Below, one piece after another: positions 1 to 5,646 of a stretch of DNA of 11,592 nucleotides. Every line of letters starts with the position of its first letter. The stretch's first letter is position 1. This stretch comes from Candidatus Cloacimonadota bacterium (GTDB lineage: Bacteria > Cloacimonadota > Cloacimonadia > Cloacimonadales > TCS61). Under the pieces are notes generated by a model. The model ran no database searches, had not been told where the DNA came from, and saw nothing but the letters and a program-made list of their open reading frames with translations. Made by a program: the position numbers and the translations under genes. The stretch covers positions 1 through 11,592 of the forward strand of contig QMNP01000027.1 of the NCBI GenBank assembly GCA_003647825.1. Reading direction: 5' to 3'.

Positions 1-49
1 TCAGCTTCTAATGAAAAAAAGGGGGTATGCATGAGATATGAAAGAAGGG

Positions 50-84
50 CTTGACTCGCAATGAGTTTGCGAATGTGAGTCGAG
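50..84. repeat. Hairpin repeat A, copy 1
   Basis: The left arm at 50-59 (CTTGACTCGC) can pair with the right arm at 75-84 (GTGAGTCGAG), giving a 10-bp stem with two G-U wobbles if transcribed. The loop is 15 nt (60-74). This copy has the same stem as the copies at 101 and 221 but differs from the 101 copy at four loop positions. It lacks the B hairpin that follows the other two copies. The stem is too short and the T-run absent for a terminator. Confidence 0.8.
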
Positions 85-100
85 AGCTGATTATTATGAA

Positions 101-135
101 CTTGACTCGCGGTGAGCTTGCGAGTGTGAGTCGAG
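101..135. repeat. Hairpin repeat A, copy 2
   Basis: The arms at 101-110 and 126-135 are identical to those of copy 1, around a 15-nt loop at 111-125. The loop itself contains GCGAG (120-124), which could instead pair with CTCGC inside the left arm (106-110), so two alternative folds are possible. This copy starts a 120-base unit that also contains hairpin B and is repeated from 221. Confidence 0.8.
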
Positions 136-153
136 AGCTGACTTAAGTTTGTT

Positions 154-182
154 CTCGCCCCAAGCTCTGCTTTCGGGGCAAG
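154..182. repeat. Hairpin repeat B, copy 1
   Basis: GCCCC at 157-161 pairs with GGGGC at 175-179, and AAGC at 162-165 pairs with GCTT at 169-172. This leaves a 3-nt loop and a 2-nt bulge at 173-174. Two further pairs outside (154-155 with 181-182) follow a mismatch. There is no T-run after it, so it is not an intrinsic terminator on the forward strand. Confidence 0.7.
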
Positions 183-220
183 TCCAGAAAATTGTCATCC
201 TGAGTGATATGAAAACAGAA

Positions 221-255
221 CTTGACTCGCGGTGAGCTTGCGAGCGTGAGTCGAG
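221..255. repeat. Hairpin repeat A, copy 3
   Basis: The arms at 221-230 and 246-255 match the other copies exactly. The loop (231-245) differs from copy 2 at only its last base. It lies exactly 120 bases after copy 2, so these two copies belong to a tandem duplication of a larger unit. Confidence 0.8.
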
Positions 256-273
256 GGCTAAAATGAGTTTGTT

Positions 274-302
274 CTCGCCCCAAGCTCTGCTTCAGGGGCA
301 AG
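274..302. repeat. Hairpin repeat B, copy 2
   Basis: This is the same hairpin as at 154-182, shifted by exactly 120 bases. GCCCC at 277-281 faces GGGGC at 295-299. The only differences from the first copy are the two bulge bases (293-294), so every paired base is conserved between copies. Confidence 0.7.
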
Positions 303-348
303 TCCAAAAAATTTCATCTTATACGGAGTCGAAGGATAAAGAAATAAA

Positions 349-460
349 CTCCCCTTCATAAGGGGAGATGTCTGACAAAGCCGGACAGAGGGATTTTGAT
401 ACTTTACAAATTTAAATTTATTAAAACACCCCTCTTTAATTCTCCCTTACAAGGGGGACA
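349..460. repeat. Palindromic REP/MITE-like element
   Basis: The left part holds a perfect 8-bp hairpin with a 3-nt loop, CTCCCCTT (349-356) against AAGGGGAG (360-367), followed by a small TGTC/GACA hairpin and GAGGGATTTT. The right part, read on the reverse strand, gives a related string: CCCCCTTGTAAGGGAGAA, then GAGGGGTGTTTT. The two halves are therefore imperfect inverted copies around an AT-rich centre with a perfect 12-base palindrome (408-419). No coding capacity is visible, so this looks like a non-autonomous repeat. From memory, similar CCCCTT...AAGGGG-AGATGTC elements are scattered in many FCB genomes. Confidence 0.6.
396..424 (+). promoter_or_regulatory. Candidate sigma70-type promoter
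   Basis: TTGATA (396-401) and TATTAA (419-424) are separated by 17 bases, a fair match to -35 and -10 boxes about 60 bases before the first gene. The site lies in the AT-rich middle of the palindromic element. AT-rich DNA yields such matches by chance, so this is only a candidate. Confidence 0.3.
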
Positions 461-483
461 AAACGGAATCTGAGGATTAATCT

Positions 484-2202
484 ATGTTAAAAAGATTCTT
501 TAAATATTATAAACCGCATCGCGGATTGTTTATTCTGGATATGACGGTTGCCTTCCTGGCTGCTATCCTGGCAATATTCACACCTGTTATCACCAGATCA
601 TTACTTAAGGTTCATATTCCCAACAAAGATCTGCGTGGAATAATTGTTCTTTTAGTAGTTATGGCAGTTATCATGATCTTTAAAGCTGTCTTTACCTACA
701 TCCGCATTCGCTGGGGTCATGTGATGGGTGTTCGTATGGAATCTGACATGAGATCAGATGTATTTGCTCATTTGCAAAAACTTTCCTTTAATTACTTTGA
801 TAATGTGAAAACAGGACATATCATGTCTCGTATTTCCAATGATTTAAATATGATCGCAGAAGTAGCTCATCATGCACCGGAAGATCTTATTATTTCGGTT
901 TTCATGATCATTGGTTCATTTATCGCTATGTTTTATTATAATAAACAATTGGCTTTAATTGCTTTAGTTCCCATTCCTTTACTTGTAATTTGGGGAATGA
1001 CCTTCGGGCACAAAATGAAGGGTGGTTTTCGATTAGTAAGGAAGCGAATAGCTGATATTAACAGTAGTGTAGAAAATTCTGTGCAGGGAATTCGTGAAGT
1101 AAAATCTTTTACCAATGAGCACCTGGAAATGGAAAAATTCGGACACATCAATTTCACCTTTCAACGTGCCAAGGAAAAAATGTATAAGATCATGAGTATC
1201 TACCACTCTGGGATGACCTTTCTTACTGATTTTTATTATCTGGTTGTTATTGGAGGTGGTGTTTACCTGATCTTCCTGGGAAAAATCGATGTGATCGATC
1301 TACTCGCTTTTACTCTTTATGTGAATTTCATTCTACGTCCAATTGAACGACTCATACACTTTACAGAACAATTTCAGCAGGGAACTGCAGCTTTTGAACG
1401 CTTTATTGAAATAATGGATATTGAACCGGATATTACTGATAAGAAGAATGCAAAATCGCTGACGAATGTGAAAGGAGAGATAGAAATTTCTGATCTTACT
1501 TTTAAATATTCATCCTCAGAAGATTGGGTTCTGCAGGATATTGACATGAAAGTTCCAGCTGGAGAAACAATTGCGTTGGTCGGAGAATCGGGAGCAGGAA
1601 AATCTACAATTGCCTCATTGATCCCACGCTTTTATGAAGCTCAAAAAGGTTCGATTTCTATTGATGGGAACGACATTATGGATCTAACCCAGGAATCATT
1701 GCGGAAAAACATCGGAATTGTACAACAGAATGTATTTTTATTTGATACTTCAATTCGTGAGAATATAATTTACGGAAATCCTAATGCCAATGATGAAGAA
1801 GTTATCGAAGCTGCTCGAAAAGCTAATATTCTGGATTTCATTGAAAATCTTCCTGACGGTTTTGAAACTCTCACAGGAGAACGTGGTGTTAAGCTCTCCG
1901 GTGGACAAAAACAACGTATTTCCATTGCTCGTGCTTTCCTAAAAAATCCTCCTATCCTTATTTTTGATGAAGCTACTTCCTCGCTGGATACCGAATCTGA
2001 AGCCTACATACAAAAGGCTATGGAGGAACTTTCTCAAAACAGAACTACAGTTATTATCGCTCATCGTCTTTCCACAGTTCGCAACGCTGATCTGCTGTAT
2101 GTTATCAACAAAGGCAAGATCGTAGAACAGGGAACTCATGACGAATTGATGGCTAATAAAGATTATTATCACAACCTTTATACTAAGAATATGCTCTTTT
2201 AA
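484..2202 (+). CDS. ABC exporter half-transporter, MsbA-like
   Basis: This 572-residue protein fuses a membrane domain to an ATPase domain, the usual build of type IV ABC exporters (MsbA/BmrA/Sav1866 group), which work as dimers in the inner membrane. About six hydrophobic helices lie within residues 15-290. In the ATPase half I see Walker A GESGAGKST (367-375), a Q-loop near 414, the X-loop TGERG (464-468), signature LSGGQ (471-475), Walker B ILIFDEATS (491-499, catalytic E496) and the switch histidine H527. All are intact, so it should be active. Lipid, lipopolysaccharide precursor or drug export are all possible; the substrate cannot be read from sequence. GAGG eight bases before the ATG supports the start. 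It is first of a plus-strand gene run, with the next gene starting 3 bases after its stop. Confidence 0.95.
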   Translation: MLKRFFKYYKPHRGLFILDMTVAFLAAILAIFTPVITRSLLKVHIPNKDLRGIIVLLVVMAVIMIFKAVFTYIRIRWGHVMGVRMESDMRSDVFAHLQKLSFNYFDNVKTGHIMSRISNDLNMIAEVAHHAPEDLIISVFMIIGSFIAMFYYNKQLALIALVPIPLLVIWGMTFGHKMKGGFRLVRKRIADINSSVENSVQGIREVKSFTNEHLEMEKFGHINFTFQRAKEKMYKIMSIYHSGMTFLTDFYYLVVIGGGVYLIFLGKIDVIDLLAFTLYVNFILRPIERLIHFTEQFQQGTAAFERFIEIMDIEPDITDKKNAKSLTNVKGEIEISDLTFKYSSSEDWVLQDIDMKVPAGETIALVGESGAGKSTIASLIPRFYEAQKGSISIDGNDIMDLTQESLRKNIGIVQQNVFLFDTSIRENIIYGNPNANDEEVIEAARKANILDFIENLPDGFETLTGERGVKLSGGQKQRISIARAFLKNPPILIFDEATSSLDTESEAYIQKAMEELSQNRTTVIIAHRLSTVRNADLLYVINKGKIVEQGTHDELMANKDYYHNLYTKNMLF

Positions 2203-2205
2203 ATT

Positions 2206-3228
2206 ATGCTTAGAATCATCTTTTTTGCAGACACGCATCTGGGAGTTGATTACCCGATCAAACCCAAGGTTGAACTAAGAAGACGTGGAGATGATTTTTT
2301 TGATAATTACAAGAAAGTCTTGGATTATGCAATTGAATCCAAAGCTGATCTGGTGCTGCATGGTGGAGATTTTTTCTTTCGCAGTAAAGTTCCATCTCCA
2401 ATCGTTGATAAAGCTTACGATATCCTTTACGATTTTGCCGATTACGATATTCCATTTATTATTGTTCCCGGCAATCATGAACGTTCAGCTCTGCCAACTT
2501 CCATCCTGATGAATCATAGAAACATTCACATCTTTGACGAACCTCAAACCATGTTTTTCGAAAAACAAAAAGCAATTATCGGCATAACCGGATTCCCCAA
2601 CATCAGGAACGGAATCAAGCTGCAATATGAAAAAATCTTTGAACAGGCAACCGAAGGTAATCCAGGTGTTGACATTAAACTTCTTTTGATGCATCAGGCT
2701 ATTCAGGAATCTCAGATCGAAGGTTACACATTCCGATATGGAATTGATGTTTTGCCTTTGGAAATGTTACCTGCAGATTACCATGCAGTTCTTTCCGGTC
2801 ATATTCACAGAGCTCAGATATTCCAATATGAGAAAGAAGGAAAGCAAATTCCGGTAATTTATCCTGGTTCCACAGAACGAACTTCTATTGTAGAAATGGC
2901 AGAAGAAAAAGGATTCTACGAACTGATCTTTGAAGAAACAGATAACAATTGGAAACTGACTGAAACAAACTTCCACATCCTACCCACTCGCCCGATGGTA
3001 AGAATTGATATAACCAAACTTACCGAAGATGAAAAAGTTTTGCGCAATCTGCTGGGAGCTGAACTCAGCAAGATCGATCCGAATGCCGTTGTACGATTAC
3101 GTTGTGAATTTTCGGAAACACGCAAACTCCTGAAAGCAGATTTGTTAAGAGAATTGACACCGAAAACGATGACTCTAACCTTGGCTCCGATTTATAGGAA
3201 GAGGTATCAAATTGAAAAAAATAACTAA
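2206..3228 (+). CDS. SbcD/Mre11-like metallophosphoesterase
   Basis: A 340-residue calcineurin-type phosphoesterase resembling the nuclease subunit SbcD/Mre11, which cuts DNA ends and hairpins with an SbcC/Rad50 partner. The metal-site motifs come in the expected order: DTH (D9, H11), GGD (D55), GNHE (N90, H91), MHQ (H163) and GHIH (H199, H201), then YPGSTER (219-225), seen in Mre11-like nucleases. The C-terminal region (about 250-340) would be the capping or partner-binding part. No SbcC/Rad50-like ATPase is in the window, so any partner is encoded elsewhere or the enzyme works alone. The ATG lies 3 bases after the exporter gene and has no good ribosome binding site, suggesting coupled translation. 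The N-terminus starting right at the first beta strand supports this start. Confidence 0.85.
   Translation: MLRIIFFADTHLGVDYPIKPKVELRRRGDDFFDNYKKVLDYAIESKADLVLHGGDFFFRSKVPSPIVDKAYDILYDFADYDIPFIIVPGNHERSALPTSILMNHRNIHIFDEPQTMFFEKQKAIIGITGFPNIRNGIKLQYEKIFEQATEGNPGVDIKLLLMHQAIQESQIEGYTFRYGIDVLPLEMLPADYHAVLSGHIHRAQIFQYEKEGKQIPVIYPGSTERTSIVEMAEEKGFYELIFEETDNNWKLTETNFHILPTRPMVRIDITKLTEDEKVLRNLLGAELSKIDPNAVVRLRCEFSETRKLLKADLLRELTPKTMTLTLAPIYRKRYQIEKNN
3196..3204 (+). promoter_or_regulatory. Ribosome binding site for a TTG start
   Basis: AGGAAGAGG ends 7 bases before the TTG at 3212. This strong Shine-Dalgarno match inside the end of the upstream gene fixes the start of the methionine sulfoxide reductase at the TTG. 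Confidence 0.75.
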
Positions 3229-3670
3229 ACAAAATCGTTACAAAAGAATTATTTCCCAAATCGAGGAACTAATCCAAAAAACTACAGATCCTTTAGCACG
3301 AATGAGCACAATCGCTGCTGTTCTGCATCACAAATTCGATTACTATTTTTGGACAGGATTTTACAGATTGATGGAAAAAGAATTAACAGTTTGCTGTTAT
3401 CAAGGTAGTGTAGCCTGTCTTGTTTTAGAAAAACATAAAGGTGTATGCTGGACAGTAGTCGATGAGCAGAAAACTCAAATAGTAGAAGATGTGAGTAAAT
3501 TTCCTGGTCATATAGCCTGTGACAGCCGATCCGCTTCTGAAATAGTTGTTCCGGTTTGGAAAGATGATAAGATCGTAGCAGTGCTGGATGTGGACAGCAA
3601 AAAACTGGATTCGTTTGATGAGATTGATGCTGAATATTTAGAAAAGATAGTTAATTTAATCTACAAATAA
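3212..3670 (+). CDS. msrC: Free methionine-(R)-sulfoxide reductase (GAF)
   Basis: A 152-residue single GAF-domain protein of the fRMsr family (E. coli MsrC/YebR), which reduces free methionine-(R)-sulfoxide in the cytoplasm using thioredoxin-type electrons. The family's three redox cysteines are present as C69, C79 and C103. Their spacing of 10 and 24 equals that of Cys84, Cys94 and Cys118 in the E. coli enzyme as I recall it. The family strings FPGHIACDS (97-105) and VLDVDS (124-129) are also there, with WTGFY at 47-51. An additional pair C61-C62 is not part of the usual set. The start is TTG with a strong ribosome binding site, overlapping the previous gene by 17 bases. Its stop overlaps the next gene's ATG by one base (TAATG). 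Length is normal and all key residues are kept, so I expect an active enzyme. Confidence 0.92.
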   Translation: MKKITKQNRYKRIISQIEELIQKTTDPLARMSTIAAVLHHKFDYYFWTGFYRLMEKELTVCCYQGSVACLVLEKHKGVCWTVVDEQKTQIVEDVSKFPGHIACDSRSASEIVVPVWKDDKIVAVLDVDSKKLDSFDEIDAEYLEKIVNLIYK

Positions 3671-4638
3671 TGCCGATTCCAGAACATCTGAAAACCGTTG
3701 TATCAAATCTGCCTGAATCACCGGGAATTTATAAATTCTACGATGAGAAGCAAAGATTACTTTATATAGGCAAATCTAAGAACCTGAAAAATCGAGTCCG
3801 TACCTATTTTCGTAAACAGAGTGATGAAACACACGAACGTACCTTAATGATGATCTTCCATATTAATGAAATTCAAATAAGGCAAACCGAAACAGAATTG
3901 GAAGCTTTAATTCTGGAAGATAATCTTATAAAGAAACACCTTCCCCCTTACAATGTAAAACAAAAGAAATTTAAAGAACAAGTATATATTTTTGCAACAG
4001 CAGATAAATTCCCAGCATTTAGAATTGTTTCAAATGATGAAGTTGATTTCACAGAACATATGTTTGGACTATTCAAAGATAAATATACGGCAGAGTATAT
4101 TCTTCTCTTCATTAACAAAATCCTCAAACTCCGTTCCTGCACCGATCCAACTCCAGTAAATAAATGTATGCTGGCTGGAATTGGAAAATGCCTGGGACCC
4201 TGTCAGAACGATCTTCCTGATTATAATGAAATAGTACAGATAGCGTTGGAGTTCCTGAAAGGGAATGCCAAACCTATTTCCAGAGAAATCTCCCAGCAGA
4301 TAGATCTTGCAGCCCAGAATTTAGATTTTGAAGAGGCTGCTGAATTCAGGAATATGCAGGATTATTGTGGGAATTTTGCAAAACGCCAGAAGTTCATCTT
4401 TGATTTCATGAATGAAAATGTGCTGATTAATTCTGCAAGTTTTCACTTTCTCTTCCAAAAAGGGAAATTAATAAAAGTATATAAACGAAAACCTGATGAT
4501 AAGCAGTTGATAACAAAAATAAATTTATTTCGTTCTGGACAGGATTTACCTGCTTTCCATCTGATGGATAGAGCTTATGTGGTGTGGGTGTGGATGAAGA
4601 AAAATATTAGTGAATATATTGTTTTAGATAATCAATAA
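3670..4638 (+). CDS. Half-length UvrC-like GIY-YIG nuclease
   Basis: A 322-residue protein matching the N-terminal half of excinuclease subunit UvrC (usually about 600 residues). The GIY-YIG nuclease domain fills residues 14-95, with GIY (19-21), YIG (32-34), R42 and the acidic stretch TETELEAL (73-80). Next come four cysteines, C157, C166, C174 and C178. The last three have the spacing of the UvrC iron-sulfur ligands, as does the string GIGKCLGPC (170-178). A UVR-like helix pair (about 213-230, DFEEAAEF) could bind UvrB. The C-terminal RNase H-like nuclease and helix-hairpin-helix domains are missing; the last 80 residues only resemble the start of that half. It could make the 3' incision alone, as Cho does, but it is not Cho in layout since it keeps the UVR-like segment. 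Translation is probably coupled through the TAATG overlap. It ends in a clean stop. Confidence 0.85.
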   Translation: MPIPEHLKTVVSNLPESPGIYKFYDEKQRLLYIGKSKNLKNRVRTYFRKQSDETHERTLMMIFHINEIQIRQTETELEALILEDNLIKKHLPPYNVKQKKFKEQVYIFATADKFPAFRIVSNDEVDFTEHMFGLFKDKYTAEYILLFINKILKLRSCTDPTPVNKCMLAGIGKCLGPCQNDLPDYNEIVQIALEFLKGNAKPISREISQQIDLAAQNLDFEEAAEFRNMQDYCGNFAKRQKFIFDFMNENVLINSASFHFLFQKGKLIKVYKRKPDDKQLITKINLFRSGQDLPAFHLMDRAYVVWVWMKKNISEYIVLDNQ

Positions 4639-5641
4639 ATAAATTAAATATTATATCAGCTTCGTAAATAGTATATACAAAAACATCCCCAACACTTCTC
4701 AAAAAGATGAAATTGTAATCTTCAGTCTTTTTTTTGTCGTGTTTTAATAGTCTTTTTCCATTTAGTGCAATCTTGTCTGCAAGTTTCTGTTCTAATTTAA
4801 CTGGTAGATCAAAATTATCAAACAGATTCATTATTTGTTGATATTCAAGTTCTGCTAAGAAATTCATTTTCATACTGATATAGGCTGCAGCACATATTCC
4901 CACTGAAATAGCTTCTCCATGTGAAATCTGATATTCAGAAATCGATTCGATAATATGACCAAAAGTATGTCCTAAATTTAAAATTCGTCTATTCCCTTTA
5001 TCCTGCAGATCATCCCGTACAATAGATTCTTTTATTGCAATAGCTTCCCGAACAATTGCATCAATATCTTTAATCGACTTGCTTTCTAATAAGGTCATTA
5101 GCTTTAAAGGCTTTATCAGAGCTGCTTTTAAACATTCAGCCCAACCATTCTTCATTTCTTTTTCAGGAAGACTTTTTAGAAAGCCAGTATTAATAATAAT
5201 TTTTTCAGCTGGATAGAAAGTACCAATATTGTTTTTAATTCCATTAAAATTTATCGCTGTTTTACCACCAATAGAAGCATCCACCATTCCTAATAGTGTT
5301 GTTGGAATGAGTATAAGACGGCAACCCCTTTTATAAATCGAAGCAGTAAAAGCCCCAATATCTGTTGTAATTCCTCCTCCTATACATATTACATAGGAAG
5401 ATCTATTAAGATTTTCAGTTTGAAAAAAATCTAATATTTTAGTTATCTCATTTAAATTTTTATTGCTTTCAGAAGCATTGAATTCAAAAAATCTTGTATT
5501 TATCAGCAAAGGTGTTAGCATTTCATTATAATGTAATCGAATATTACTATCTATAATTAATACCTTGTTCTTAATCTTCGATATTTCCACTAACCAGTTA
5601 TCTGTTATTACAATTTTTGTATTAAATGATCCAGTATACAT
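4607..5641 (-). CDS. aroB: 3-dehydroquinate synthase-like enzyme (AroB family)
   Basis: A 344-residue protein of the dehydroquinate synthase family, NAD- and metal-dependent cyclases of seven-carbon sugar phosphates. Visible motifs are GGG at 88-90 with D94 (dinucleotide loop), PTTLL (113-117), D121, GGKT (125-128) and KNNIG (136-140). The metal ligands are probably E169, H225 (in NLGHTFGH, 222-229) and H241 (HGEA). The TTD in the dinucleotide loop resembles Bacteroidetes AroB as I remember it. However, residues 166-175 (GWAECLKAAL) depart from the usual AE-x-x-K-x-G-L-I pattern. It is last in the glycan operon: the ATG follows the flippase stop by 5 bases, with GAGG (5652-5655) inside the flippase end. 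Shikimate-pathway AroB is the simplest reading; a sugar cyclase making a cyclitol for the glycan is the alternative. Its 3' end overlaps the convergent UvrC-like gene by 32 bases. Confidence 0.8.
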   Translation of the reverse strand: MYTGSFNTKIVITDNWLVEISKIKNKVLIIDSNIRLHYNEMLTPLLINTRFFEFNASESNKNLNEITKILDFFQTENLNRSSYVICIGGGITTDIGAFTASIYKRGCRLILIPTTLLGMVDASIGGKTAINFNGIKNNIGTFYPAEKIIINTGFLKSLPEKEMKNGWAECLKAALIKPLKLMTLLESKSIKDIDAIVREAIAIKESIVRDDLQDKGNRRILNLGHTFGHIIESISEYQISHGEAISVGICAAAYISMKMNFLAELEYQQIMNLFDNFDLPVKLEQKLADKIALNGKRLLKHDKKKTEDYNFIFLRSVGDVFVYTIYEADIIFNLFIDYLKQYIH

Positions 5642-5646
5642 TTTGT

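Larger units (their letters stand above)
101..320 (+). repeat. 120-base tandem unit, about 1.8 copies
   Basis: Bases 101-220 and 221 to about 320 are two copies of one composite unit with a period of 120. Each consists of hairpin A, a short spacer ending in GTTTGTTCTC, hairpin B, then CAAGTCCA, an A-rich run and a TCATC motif. After about position 313 the copies drift apart. The second copy runs into CGGAGTCGAAGGAT (324-337), whose AAGGAT could pair imperfectly with ATCTT upstream. It looks like local duplication of an intergenic repeat. Confidence 0.75.
1..483. other. Intergenic, repeat-rich stretch
   Basis: I find no believable coding sequence here. The first 54 bases stay open in one forward frame and then stop, which could be the tail of a gene cut by the window edge, but there is too little to tell. 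The rest is filled by three A-type hairpins, two B-type hairpins and one palindromic REP/MITE-like element, each listed separately. The far right end carries the ribosome binding site and possible promoter of the first plus-strand gene. Confidence 0.75.

Noticed and set aside
50..320. Possible CRISPR array
   Set aside because: Only three copies with unequal spacing (51 and 120 bases); what lies between them is itself repeated, and no cas gene is present.
349..367. Forward-strand intrinsic terminator
   Set aside because: The 8-bp stem is good, but it is followed by ATGTCTG with no T-run on the forward strand; only the reverse reading is T-rich.
936..3259. Short reverse-strand open frames within the exporter and phosphoesterase genes
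   Set aside because: They are antisense to well-supported proteins, have no recognisable motifs or ribosome binding sites, and are shadows of the real frame.
4639..4680. Terminator after the UvrC-like gene
   Set aside because: The sequence is AT-rich with no GC stem and lies inside the AroB-like coding sequence.
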